Shown: piece after piece, positions 1 to 11,096 of the stretch
Layout of the letters: each line of letters begins with the position of its first letter
How positions within the stretch are numbered: the first letter of the stretch is position 1
Source: Nyssa sinensis
Taxonomy: Eukaryota; Streptophyta; Magnoliopsida; Cornales; Nyssaceae
Direction of reading: 5' to 3'
Assembly: GCA_008638375.1 (NCBI GenBank)
Contig: CM018043.1
Span: 42,314,651-42,378,650, forward strand
DNA: 64,000 nt
Position numbers and translations under genes: made by a program
The notes under the pieces: model-generated
What the model was told of the DNA's origin: nothing
What the model saw: the letters and a program-made list of their open reading frames with translations, nothing else
The model's database searches: none

Positions 1-695
1 TACCTCTCCTCTAGTCATCGGCCAACCAACTATAGATAAGGATGCTCCTGCTATCTCATAGAGTCTGGTACTTAGTGGAGTCTAAAACTGTGGTAGAGTA
101 GGGTCAACTAGGAAATCCTTTACTCTAATTTGCTCTCCCGGCTACTGTTGTGGCGATAGAGGTGGTTGTTGGTGTTGTGTCAAAATCGGTGGTTATTGCT
201 GCTATTGCTCCTACTACTCGTCATCATCATCGTACCCATCCAAAGGAGCGATGACATGTGCTTGGGACCTCAAAAGCGTCCTATGTGTGAATGGACTAGA
301 CGAGAGAATGAGTGAGTCAGTAGTAGTAGAATGGTACTTGCTAAATAGCATAAATCCTGGTGATAAGGCTTCCGAATGGTAAGGTGGTAGTGCATCTGGA
401 ACTAGTGGTAGATGAGTCGATGATGTCTAGAATGTACGAAGGACTATTGATCGGTATAGTAGCACCGATAGCATAAGGGAGTGTAACGAGTGAGAGAGTC
501 AGTGTGTTTACATGGTTGACTAGATGAAGAACACTACATACTATGAGATTGAGCATCCTATAACCCTCATGTAGATACCTTGCTCAAGTGTGGCAGCCTT
601 CGTAGAGAATACTATTAAACTGTCAACACGGAGGGTAAATGCAATAAGATCTGGAGTAGGAAGGATAACATCCTAAGGGTAAGAAAAACTGGGTT
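1..695 (-). pseudogene. 3' part of a broken plant transposon-domain gene
   Basis: Read on the minus strand this is the downstream part of a gene whose upstream part lies at 4533-4931; the solo LTR 696-4532 separates them. It is badly frameshifted. A readable piece (556 down to 341) ends in TTLPFGSLITRIYAI, which resembles the 'LPFG.L.TRI' end of the putative plant transposon protein domain (Transposase_32 type) found in plant retroelement accessory genes. Further down another frame gives an acidic stretch, DGYDDDDE, before a stop, as is common after this domain. The product's function is not known. The gene may run off the left edge. Several stops and frame changes show it is dead. The domain identity is an inference from motif resemblance. 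Confidence 0.5.
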
Positions 696-2760
696 TGTCA
701 GCGACCCGAAATCCAACCTATGCGGATCTCGTATCGCGGGGCTGACCCGAAGGCCGTCCCTACTTTTTCCATTTCTGTATCATAGTACTAATATGCAATG
801 TACTAAAAATTTTAAACAATGAATAGCGGAAGTCTTTATCAATTACAATAATCCAGCGGAAGTCTTTTTAAATACATGACAATAGTTCTACATAATTCAA
901 AATGAGAACTAAAACGTAACCAGCACCCGAGGGTGGTGAATACATGGGAGAACTAAGACATAGACTGATACAGTTCCTCAAAAATATCCTCCTACGCTCT
1001 CAGACTCCTACTGGGGTCCTGTAGCGTCATCACCTGAAATGGGGGTAAATGGGGGGATGAGCTACGAGAGCTCAGCAAGTAAAAACAGATCTCCGACACT
1101 GGTATCGATAAGATACAAATCCATGAATAGGATTATGATAGCCAATCATAAGAAAGGAGATGCTTGTAATAGCCAATGAGAACAGTTGCCATGAAGGCCA
1201 ATGAATAATAATTTACAATGTACAATTAGGAGTAATGGATACACCATCAACATGAATCTCTCAACAACAATACAACAACAAGAAGTACTGCCACAATAAA
1301 CCGATCATAATCAATTCAATGAAGAGTGTCTTTTCAGTTAAGATAAGTCATAAGGAATAGGGTTATTCAATAACGTAATCACACCAATTCTTAGGAGATG
1401 CATTTACTCTGTTCTCAGGTAAAATGCCAATGTAAATGTAAATGAAATGCCCATGTTTATGCCAGTTAATTGCCGGTGGAGAGCCTTCGAGGAATTCATT
1501 CCTGCCACCTGTCCATTTATGTATTTGTAAATGAAATGCCAATGGGAATGCAATGAAAATGCCAATGTTTATGCCATTTAATTGCCGGTGGAGAGCCTTC
1601 GAGGAATTCATTCCTGCCACCTGTCCATTTGACCCTTAGGTCTCCAGTTAATACAGAATGCAATGAAAATGCAAATGTTTATGCCAGTCAATTGCCGGTG
1701 GAGAGCCTTCGAGGAATTCATTCCTACCACCTGTCCACTTATGTACTTGACCCTTAGGTCTCCAGTTAATACAGAAAGCATCAGATGGATATTGTGACTG
1801 AGCACAAATCCCGTATTCATAACATATCATGATTATTCATTATTCCATAGAAGTATAAATGGAATATCATATATTCAATAAAGACATAGCAGTAAGCCTT
1901 TCAAGGCATGGTTCACAATAAGGACATAGCAAACAATAAAGACATAGCAGTAAGCCTTTCAAGGCATGGTTCACATGACAACAACGACATAGCAGTCAAT
2001 CAATGTCCACAAGATAGAACAATATCGCATTGTGGATAGCAATAACGTGAGGTACGTTCAAGAGTACAAGTTTGGCAGTAAAGAGAATAAACTTGGCTTG
2101 GAAACACCATATGGAAGATAAAGGGAATTCACTTACCTCTATCGTGATTCTTCCTCAGAAATCCGTGAGTATACCCTTGCCTTTTCAGTTTCCTATATAT
2201 CAGAGAATACATTTTAGAATAGATTCTATTCATCAAATTTTGCCTTTCCATCATAAGTATTTCAAATACTATTTTAGACTTTACCATTGAGTCCGGAACA
2301 CCGAAGAAAGTCAGTTTAGGCTTTCGCGGAATTCCATTTGGACTTTTGTACTAAAAAGGGTAAAATGGTCATTTTGCACTTTTACAGTATTTTATTCTTC
2401 AGGGGTCTTATCTCATAAAACAAACCCCACCATTAGACTCAAAATGTCCGAGATAATAAGTTTTGACTATTCATTTGCCTTGATTGGACTTCGTTTGACC
2501 TGTTTAGGGGAAAGGGCAATTTGGTCATTTTTGACATATTCAAGGGTCTCAAATTTTTCGAAACCTCATCTCATGTTGAGGACCTCACCAATGGACTCAG
2601 AAGGTCCAAGATAGTAGGAATACATATATAACTTATCTTATTTGGACAACGGGCCATTTCGAGGTATTTAATTTAATTAACTTCATTTAATTAAATTAAT
2701 TACTTAATTAAGCATAATATATATATTATTTTATGCATAATTAAATCAGGTTGAATAGGA

Positions 2761-2837
2761 TGGCACGCTGGCCAGCGTGCCATCTCCCTCCCCATACATT
2801 CCAGGTTCGAATCCCACCAGGTGCACTGCACCTTTTT
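2761..2837 (+). other. Palindrome + B-box-like motif + T-run
   Basis: Positions 2761-2782 form a perfect 22-bp palindrome; the left half is TGGCACGCTGG. It is followed by GGTTCGAATCCC (2804-2815), a match to the Pol III B box / tRNA T-arm, and by a TTTTT run (2833-2837) that could act as a Pol III terminator. A related cassette occurs at 42675-42753. No full tRNA cloverleaf is visible. Confidence 0.5.
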
Positions 2838-2891
2838 AAATTTTCGGTTTTTATTATTACATTACATATACATATTCAAATCCATTCAGAG

Positions 2892-2978
2892 CACAGGCGT
2901 GCCTGTGTCCGAGTGGTTTGGGCTTAGCCCACCCTTCTAGGTCTCCGTTTCAATCCTCAGGGGCTACGGCCCCTTTTT
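2892..2978 (+). other. tRNA-Ser/Leu-like cassette with terminator-like hairpin
   Basis: CACAGGC and GCCTGTG (2892-2907) form a 7-bp stem with a 2-nt loop. Then comes GTCCGAGTGGTTTGGG, similar to the A box of tRNA-Ser/Leu, and CCGTTTCAATCCTC (about 2945-2958), similar to a B box. At 2960-2973 a GGGGC/GCCCC stem with a TACG loop (UNCG type) is followed directly by TTTTT. It lies antisense inside a solo LTR. It is not an intact tRNA gene. Confidence 0.4.
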
Positions 2979-3857
2979 ATTTTTCTTCAGTTTTGGAAAC
3001 CAAATGGCGATCAGTGGCTCTACACCTGGATAGCGTATCCCTAGACAGTTTAATTCCCAATTGAATTTCTAAAACTCATAACCAAACAAGCCCAATCCAT
3101 TTTAATTTTAAAACATAAAACGACATAGTATCATGCCCAATTCATATCCGGTCGGGTACCGACCCGATCCAAACCCCAACCCGGATCATCTTAACCCGAT
3201 ATGACCCCCGAACTTCCGGTCATCTTCCCCATGTCTCCGGTAAGTAACAGTAGGGTTCTGTCACCATCTCCGGTGACGGCAACCTCAATCCGATCATTTT
3301 TAAACCCATTTTCAATGCCGTTTCATTCCTTTTCCTTCAAGGATCTCGACCCTAGCCTCGGCTTGCCCTAAAACCCTCCCTATCTTCACAAAATAGGGCT
3401 TAAACATCTCCGGCTGAATCTCCGGCGAACTGAATTTCTTCTATTTCATGCTCGTTTAGCCACTGCTTTGACCTCTAATTATTTCTAATAGTTTTCTGCA
3501 TGTATAAAGACTATTTTCATAAACTTTAAAACAAGTTTGAAACATAAAATACATGGAACCCGATTATTCTCCCGAACCTGCAACTCAGATTTTCTCCATG
3601 GTTTCTTAGCCATTTAACCTCATTCTTTTTGCATTTAATTCCTTATTTCATGCCAATCTAGACCCTACATTCAAAATAAATTGAATCATGCTATAAAGCT
3701 TTGAAACAGAAATAGTGGCTCACCTTTAAATTCGGTTTCCCTTGGTGTTGAGCCCCTCTTCCTCGCGCCTCTTCTCCAGATTTGTTCCCCTTCCTTCTTA
3801 CTCCAAAACTCTCTTTTCCTTTTCTGATTTCCTTCTCCCGAGAGTGAGAGATATGCA

Positions 3858-3872
3858 TTATATAAACTTTCC

Positions 3873-3928
<56 letters not shown>

Positions 3929-3935
3929 TTCTCTG
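3858..3935 (-). promoter_or_regulatory. LTR promoter: TATA box beside (GA)n tract
   Basis: On the minus (sense) strand a (GA)n tract (plus strand (CT)n, 3876-3935) is followed by GGAAAGTTTATATAATGC, with the TATA box at 3858-3864. The same arrangement is conserved in the inverted copy at 34196-34263, which supports it as the LTR core promoter. The start site is not mapped. Confidence 0.5.
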
Positions 3936-4532
3936 CTCTGCCAGCACCTTCCTATGGCCCCTTTTGGCTTGTGCTCCCTCCACCAATGCTACTTTATGCA
4001 TTATTTGATTAGGAGACAATGTGCACTTATGTATATAATATATATATATATCACATTATATATATATATATAACACACACTTTACACCTAATTACACACA
4101 CACCTCACATGCACGGCTGATCTTTGCCCACTTGCCACTTTCTTTATCTTTTTATATAAGATACACATAGATATATTTATATATATATATATATATATAT
4201 TATAATACATTATAATATATATGTATAATTCACAATTATACATGTTTATACGTACCTATACGCCCATACATACACGTATATATACTTAAACTTTGGGCAT
4301 GCATGGAAATACGTGCAGGGCACGCTTTACGATGCAATGTCCCGGGGTGCTCGGGTGTTACGTTCTGGGGTGCTTGGGTGTTACCTAGCACCTGTTATAC
4401 ATTTCAATCATTTTCTATTTCCAGTCATTCATTTCCGTGAAATACCATGATATACATTTCTTACCGTTCAAGTTACACAGTTTAACCGACTTACCTCGGT
4501 ATACGTGACGTATCCCGGGTCGGGATATTACA

Positions 4533-4931
4533 GGGTTGCTCAACTCGGGCAATGCCAAGAGTCTGAGCTATGAGATATGCGGTGAGTAAAGACTCAACCC
4601 AGTGAAATATAACTAGGTAGGCTCCCTGGTCATCATGAGTACCTAGGTTTGAGTAAAACTCTTGAACCATGGTCTTGTTAGCCAGACCTATGATAGACAA
4701 GAAGGGCAACCATCCACATGACTCAAATAGCCTATACGTGAGTGTTTCACATACATCATTTATCATGGATGCCCTCTCTACTTTGATAGGATGGGACATT
4801 ACAGTACCTTAGCAAACTACCTGTACCTTGGCAACCTAGGTCAAAAAATGCTCCATAACCAGTGGTGCCGGACCAAGACAAATAGGATAGGAGAAATTCT
4901 CCCGTGCGATGGGTACAACCTTGGTAGACAT
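4533..4931 (-). pseudogene. 5' part of the broken plant transposon-domain gene
   Basis: The minus-strand reading begins at a plausible ATG (4931-4929) and reads an N-terminal segment, two stops, then an open stretch beginning MSHPIKVERASM and containing MVQEFYSNLGTHDD. The 'EFYSNL' motif is typical of the putative plant transposon protein domain (Transposase_32 type). The reading frame enters the LTR at 4532; the last residues of the open frame (CNIPTRDTSRIPR) are LTR sequence, not gene. The TSD GGGTT marks the break, and the gene resumes at 695. The cellular role of this domain is unknown; it is usually carried by plant retroelements. It could alternatively be a captured host fragment. Confidence 0.5.
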
Positions 4932-5954
4932 GATCACGTTGTGAGTTACAAGAAAATAGTGTAAAAAGATCCTAAAATAGGTACTACGTCTAGGGTACTG
5001 ATCTAGCATTCCACAATAACCTTACAGTCTAGATGATAAATCAAATAAACTAACAAAAAGTGAAAGAAGAACCCGAGGACTTACCAACTCAATGAACTGT
5101 GGAAATCTGAAAATGATCAGTGAAAAAAGAGTCCTCGACGCGTAGATCACACTAATCAGAACAGAAATATGAATGACATAATCTGGGATCAATATCAAGT
5201 GAAGAAATATGAGGATTAAGAGAAAAAAAAAAAAAAAAAAACAACAAGAGAATGGGCAAATGGGCGATTTCTTTGAGCATGAACGAGTGACCTTCCTTTG
5301 AGCAAACCTTCATTCGAATGGGGACCCGAGACTGCTCTTCTCTTAAAAAAGCAGAGTGTCCTGCTCTATTTATCAATCCTCTACTCTAATCAACTAGGCA
5401 AAAATAGGAGGGGAAAATTCAAGGAAAACTTTAGTTTTTAGGATGAAAATTCTTAAGATGAAATCATTTATTTACAAATCTAAAAAAAATCCCAATGTTT
5501 TTTGAGTTGAAATGAGAATTTGTAGAACATTTTAGGTGACATAGAGAGAATAAAAGGTGTTCTAAATTGAATCAAAACATTCAAGTAATCCTAAAACACT
5601 CTCTACTCACTCAAACATGGTTTTTATACATATGCAATAACATCAACCATGAAATGTTCTCATGTCAAAGTTGACTCTATGGTGTTGAGTGATTTACACT
5701 ACAATAAGAGCAAACAACCATAGTCAATCAACTTAGGGAATTTTGATCATTTCCAATCAAAATTCCCTCTTAACTTAAAAGCCAAATTTTACAATTTGAA
5801 TTTATACTTTTCTTACCTTTTGCAAGATGACTTTCACACAATTGAGTAGGATTCTCTTTTCAAATGATTTCCAATGCTAGCAAGCACACTATCTCAAAGG
5901 TAGCACTTTCCTTCTACTTATTATTTTTTCAATTAGTGTGAGTGTCATTTTCCT
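4932..5954. other. Non-coding stretch with poly-A tract and hairpin
   Basis: No gene is recognisable. There is an A-run at about 5222-5240. A perfect 13-bp inverted repeat (AGGGAATTTTGAT at 5735-5747 and its complement at 5756-5768) has an 8-nt loop. The right part probably belongs to the degraded copia interior. Confidence 0.4.
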
Positions 5955-8163
5955 TTTAGCCATTTTTCTTTTAGGTCCTTTGATTTTTCCAACCTAAGTC
6001 AATATTTTTAGCCATGGACTTATTGAAGCATACCATTAAGTCCAACCTATCTACAACTACAAGGCAATCTCATGCAAGACCAAAAACTATAAGATCTCAA
6101 GTAAATTGAAAAATTGTATAGAAAATAAGACTAAGTGAAGATAGTGATAAAATAAAATACACAAGTCATAGTCTCAAACACTCAAAATGCATCTTAATTC
6201 ATTTTAATTTTTTTAAAAAATGGGATCACCATTAGCTATAAAGATAAAAGAAATTTTTTTTTTGGATTCACAAAGGTATAAAGTGAACCTAACTATGAAT
6301 TAACACAAAAATTCAACAAAAAGAAACCATAGACCTAGAATAGATGACTAGCATAAAAGCTTCCCTAGACTATAGAAAGATGACAACTTCTACTCAAGAG
6401 ATTGATTTTCAAAAAGTATTGAAGTAAGGAGTGTCACAGCAATTCATAGGGAGACTCTAAGATGAGAGTGCAAAATAAGATTCCTAAATTGCTAAACTCT
6501 CTCTTAGTCATCTAAGAGATGAATTTGCTCTTCCTATGAAAAAAGCAAATTGCGAAATGTGACTTACACATTCATTCTCAAGACCCTTCAACTTGTCATT
6601 CTTAACCTAACTTTGTCTTAAATGCTTTTTGGGAATATGTGCAACATTTTGAATCTTGGTCTTTTCTACCTTGAATTGTGGACTAGGAATAGCATGAGGC
6701 TTCTCAAGGTTAGTCATTTCAATAATCCTTTTAGCCATGCTACTTATTTTTTAAACATGAGTATTCAATTGTTGTTTCAATGATGCAATCCTCATTTTAT
6801 GTTCTAAGGTCATGAGGTGAGAAATCGTTTGCTTTTTCTTAGCAAACCCATACTTCCTCATAGAGTGACCATCAACCTTGCAATAAGAACAACAGAGTGA
6901 TATAGGTTAAGGTTGAACTTGGGGTCTAGCGTAAGGATGTGGTTGAGAGTATGTTGGAGGTTTTGGTTAGTGTTATGGTTGCCTCTTTTGTGTGGTGTCT
7001 CTACACCTTTAGGCTTAGAAGAAACAAACATAACCGGCTTAAGAGTAGGAGATTGGTTTTGAGTGGATGTTAAAGGCTTGTTCTTATCTAAGAATTTTCT
7101 TTTCAGCCTTTTTCTTTTAGGTCCTTTGATTTTTCCAACCTAATTCAATCTTTCTAGCCATGGACTTATTGAAGCATAAAAATAATACCATTAAGTCTAA
7201 CCTATCTACAACTACAAGGCAATCTCATGCAAGAAGTATGCAAGACCAAAAAATATGAGATCACAAGTAAATTAAAAGATTATATGCACTCAAGAAAATA
7301 AGACTAAGTGAAGATAGTGATAAAATAAAAAACACAAGTCATAGTCTCAAGCACTCAAAATGCACCTTAATTCATTTTTCTTTTCAAAAAATGAGATGAC
7401 CATTAGCTATGACGGTTAAAGAAGAATATGTTTGGATTTATAAAGGTATGAAGTGAACCTAACTATTAATTAATGCAAAAATCCAACAAAAAGAAACCAT
7501 AGACCTAGAATAGATGACTAGCATAAAGCTCACCTAAACAATGGAAATATGACAACTTTTACTCAAAAGATTGATTTTCAAAAAGTATTGAAGCAAGGAG
7601 TGTCAAAGAAATTCATAGGGAGACTCTAAGATGAGAGTGGAAAATAAGATTCCTAAATTGCTATACTCTTACTTAGTCATTTAAGAGATGAAATTTCTTT
7701 TCCCGAGGAAAAAGCAAATTGGGAAATGTGACTTGCACATTCCTTCTCAAGACCCTTCAACTTGTCATTTTTAACCCAAATTTGTCTTAAATACTTTTTG
7801 GGAGTAGGTGCGACATTTTGAATCTTGATCTTTTCTACATTAGATTGTGGACCAGGAATAGCATGAGGCTTTTCAAGGTTAGTCATTTCAATAATCCTTT
7901 TAGCTATGCTTCTTAATTTTTAAACATTAGTATTCAATTTTTGTTTAAATGATGTAATCTTCATTTATGTTTTAAGGTCAAGAGGTGAGAAATTGTTAGC
8001 TTTTTCTTAGTAAACCCATACTTCCTCTTAGAGTGACCATCAACCTTGCAATAATAATAGTAGAGTGATCTGGGTTAAGGTTGAACTTGGGGTCTAGCTT
8101 GAGGTTACGGTTAAGAGTGTGCTTGAGGTTGTGGTTGGGGTTATGGTTGCCTCTTTTGTGTGA
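5955..8163 (-). repeat. 1.1-kb direct tandem duplication inside copia remnant
   Basis: The segment at about 5955-7005 is repeated at about 7106-8163 in direct orientation with ~85-90% identity by eye; about 100 bp between them is unmatched. Shared anchors include TTAGGTCCTTTGATTTTTCC, a block around 'aggcttctcaaggttagtca' and a zinc-knuckle segment. Each unit, read on the minus strand, holds a degraded CCHC knuckle (CCSYCKVDGHSMRKYG at about 6848-6895; YYYYCKVDGHSKRKYG at about 8012-8060). The knuckle is followed by a segment with KKYLRQIWVKNDKL, which resembles the copia gag/pol linker. In both copies the last Cys of the knuckle is replaced by Tyr. The duplication may have arisen inside one element or by two overlapping insertions. 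Confidence 0.7.
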
Positions 8164-8990
8164 TTAAATTTCCAAAGACTCTTCTATTTGAGTTTTGAGT
8201 TCCCTTAAGATTAGACATTTTACCTTTGAGGAACTTGTTGAACCTCCTAACAAACAAGGCCAGATCATCCTTATTCATGGACTCGGGGTCAACTTCTACA
8301 TCCCCTTCATTATCATCTTGAGTTTGTTTAAAGGCAAGACTGCTAGTCTTCTTTGCATGCCTTGGAGTTAGCTCAAATATTTGCAGTGAACCTACTAACT
8401 CATCAACTATAAGTGAGTCCACGTCTTTACTTTCCTCAATGATAGTGACCTTGGGTTGGAATCTCTTGGGGAGAGATCTAAATATATTTCTTATTATTTT
8501 GGTCCTTTCTATCTTTTCTCCTAGGTTGAATGATGAATTCACTATGTCACTCAAGTTTTCATAGAATTCGGCAAAGGTGTCTAAATCATTCATTCTTAGT
8601 GATTCAAACCTATAGGTTAGCATTTGTAGTTTGGACCTCTTGATCGCCGACATACCCTCATGGGTAGTCTCGAGGATATCCCATGCCTTTTTTGATGTTT
8701 CACATGTCATGATGCAGCGAAACACATCTGGGGTTACCCCATTAAAAATGGCATTTAAGCCTTTAGTGTTATATCTATTAACTCTAAGCTGTTTAGAGGC
8801 TTGGGTACGGAGGGGACTTCCGTAATAGTAATTGTGATTGGTGTGGTCGAACCTTCTTAGACGGTAAGCCAAACTCGCTCATCCATGACTCTTAAAAATG
8901 CTCTTATGCAAGCTTTCCAATATGTATAATTTGAGTCGTCAAATAGAAGTAGTCAGGAAATTGATCCGCCTTCTTTATCCCTTTTATTTT
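8141..8990 (-). pseudogene. gag: Ty1/copia Gag polyprotein fragment
   Basis: A 243-residue open frame on the minus strand (8872 to 8141) matches the plant copia Gag domain (UBN2 / Retrotran_gag_2). Diagnostic motifs are KGLNAIFNGVTPDVF, SKKAWDILETTHEG, KLQMLTYRFESLRM, FNLGEKIERTKIIRNIFRSL and VTIIEESKDVDSL. Upstream, in another frame (about 8970-8880), is the usual N-terminal block LLLFDDSNYTYWK...FLRVMDERVW, so a frameshift and stops separate the true start from the main body. The frame opens with a TTG and lacks a genuine start. Gag would package element RNA in cytoplasmic particles; this copy cannot. Its PBS and 5' LTR lie immediately upstream in the transcriptional sense (9031-10670), and the zinc-knuckle region follows in duplicated form to the left. 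Confidence 0.9.
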
Positions 8991-9030
8991 TCACACTTAT
9001 AGGTGTCCAATCAATTGCCTTTGAGAGTAG

Positions 9031-9042
9031 GCTCTAATACCA
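9031..9042 (-). other. Copia primer-binding site (tRNA-iMet type)
   Basis: On the minus strand it reads TGGTATTAGAGC, one mismatch from the TGGTATCAGAGC complementary to plant initiator-Met tRNA. It lies 3 nt from the LTR edge at 9046. Confidence 0.8.
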
Positions 9043-9045
9043 CTT

Positions 9046-10670
9046 TGTTAGCTGGTCCCTTGGTGTGAAACTAACAAAGGGGGGGGTTGAATAGTTTTGT
9101 CCTAAAATTTTCAATTCTTCAACCACAACACTAATAACTAAAAGGATGGCACAATATATGAATTGTAAATTCAATCAATACTCAATATTTGTGATCAATT
9201 TAACTATAAGCTCAATCCACCCAATGTAGTAATCATGTAGTGTTCAACATACAAACCAATCAACACAAGCCTTATTGATCCACTAATCCAATTCAAATGC
9301 TAATTCCACAATTCAAGTAGAAATTAGATTATGTGATCAATTTTCAATTTCATAATTCAATTTACAATCCAATTAATCAATTAAGGTTTTTATAAATGTT
9401 CAAATTTTATAATTCATGAAAACCTAAATCTCAAATAAGCGGAAGCATTCAATTCTAGAAAATTGAAAATTGTAAAGCATGAAGAGTAAAAGAGTTTGCA
9501 AACTGAAGTGATGACAGAGAAACCACCACGAAAAACTATTCGTGGTATAAAACTCCACAGCCAGCTAGGCTCATGGAAGAGTCCACTACGAGTGAGATTG
9601 AATTGCAATGCAATGAAAAACCAAACTTAGTACCTCAAGCTCCGTTCTACTCAACTGTCTTCAATCTCTCTTGAATCCATAAGCTTCGTCCATAGCTAGA
9701 ATCTTCATACAATTGCAAGCTCCTCACGGTCTTAGAATCCTCCAATCAGCGCTCTTCACAATTGCAAACTCCATGCAACCTCGAACTCCTCTGATTGCTC
9801 AACAATTGAATCCACAAGTTGAACTAAAAAAATCTTCAATGGAATTGAGGCTTTTTGATTGATTTGCATCATGTGATGTTAATCAAACCAATGAATGATT
9901 AGAGTAGAGATGTAGATGAATTACAAGAATGAATGTTCTCTCATGAAAACTCTAAAGTCTCTCAAGTATATAGCTCTCACAATTTGAACTTTCTCTTACC
10001 CTGTTCTTACTAATTTCAAATTGAATTCTTGAGAATTTATATCATTGAGATCGGATCTCAAAAGAGGCTTGAAAACATAAAATATTTTTATTTTCGTGCA
10101 GTGTTCATTTGAACGAATCAATAGATCATTCGAACGAGCACCCTTTATTCGAACAAGTATAAAATAAATGTCAAACGAGAAAATATAGAGGTTGCAAATC
10201 TTTGTTTGATGCAGTATTTTCAAATGAGATTGAACGAACAAGATTGACCACTTGAGTTGTTCATTCAAACGAGTCAATGGTTCATTCGAAGGAGCAACAG
10301 AGAGTTGCTCATTCTCTATTTGCCTTATGAACTTAATTTTCCTAAGTATTTTCAAATATGAATTTTTGAAAAATTGTTTCACAACACAAGTTGACTACAC
10401 ACATATGATGAAATGATTTCAATTATATGCTATACATGCAATGTGTGAGTGCGTAAGATCCAAATCAAAACAAAATTTCAAAATACCCAATTTATCCTTC
10501 ATGAACTAAGTCGGCTGGTAGAAGTGCACGACAATGAAGCTTGGACCATCTTGGAGTAGAACGGGGCATTGAGTCACTCTGAGCCTAGGACTAATGTAAT
10601 GATTACAATCAAAGCACGTTTTGTCAAACTGGATTAGTCAATTACAATATCGGACTTTTTGGTCTCAACA
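9046..10670 (-). mobile_element. 5' LTR of copia remnant (1.6 kb)
   Basis: On the plus strand the LTR runs from TGTTAGCTGGTCCC to TTTTTGGTCTCAACA, with TG...CA ends and the PBS next to the left edge, so its sense is minus. A TATATA at about 9966-9975 is a candidate TATA box. Positions about 10095-10310 hold several imperfect copies of a 'ttcattcgaacgag' motif. The 3' LTR is not in the window, so the element is truncated on its left. The right edge at 10670 is inferred from the TG/CA rule and should be treated as approximate. The flank after it starts AGTAG, which would be the TSD. Confidence 0.7.
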
Positions 10671-11096
10671 AGTAGCACGAGCAAACATAGAGCAAGCATA
10701 TTGAAGCACGGTCGTAGGAAAAAAGAAAAGGCTTTGGAAGGTTTCGTATACGGCTACACGCACCGGCTATCATGTCCTAAAGCATGATGCTTATACACAT
10801 TTTAAATTACGAACCTTAGTCTTCATTTATGTGCACTAATTTATCCAAAATTGTTTGTGTTTTAATCCATCATTAACACCAATTAGAGTTTTCCATCTAA
10901 CAATAATCTTTGTCTTCTAGTCTCATTTTAAGAATGACCATCACTAATTTAATGGTTATTGCACACACATATGCCTTTGTCTTCAAATTCACTGTTTGTT
11001 TTCCTAGAGAATATTTTCCATCGTTCATTAGGGTCAATTCTCTAATAATAAATATCATTATTCATAACTACCCAAAATCACTGGGTTATGGTGTTA
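10671..11096. other. Unassigned AT-rich sequence
   Basis: No gene, RNA or element edge is recognisable here. It may be older host intergenic DNA between the copia LTR and the tandem repeats. Confidence 0.3.

Larger units (their letters stand above)
696..4532 (-). mobile_element. Solo LTR, family A (3.8 kb)
   Basis: The element runs from TGTCAGCGACCCG to GGGTCGGGATATTACA (TG...CA ends) and is flanked by a perfect 5-bp TSD GGGTT (691-695 and 4533-4537), so it is a complete solo LTR. Its sense strand is minus, inferred from the gypsy element at 54782-60415, where the PBS abuts the TGTCAC end of the same family. Compared with copy 33623-37043 it is the reverse complement over most of its length. 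Inside, on plus-strand coordinates, are ~135-bp modules (about 2300-2640), two palindrome/tRNA-like cassettes (2761-2978), a TATA box with a (CT)n tract (3858-3935) and TA/CA microsatellites (4020-4210). Small ORFs inside are not genes. The extra G after TGTCA is a private mutation. Confidence 0.9.

Noticed and set aside
1363..1830. Overlapping small ORFs repeating 'GRNEFLEGSPPAI..WHKH'
   Set aside because: They arise from a short internal repeat in the family A LTR, also seen inverted at 36004-36351, with no conserved start or gene signals.
4491..4540. C-terminal residues CNIPTRDTSRIPR as part of the transposon-domain protein
   Set aside because: They are encoded by the LTR terminus after the TSD, so they are read-through into the insertion.
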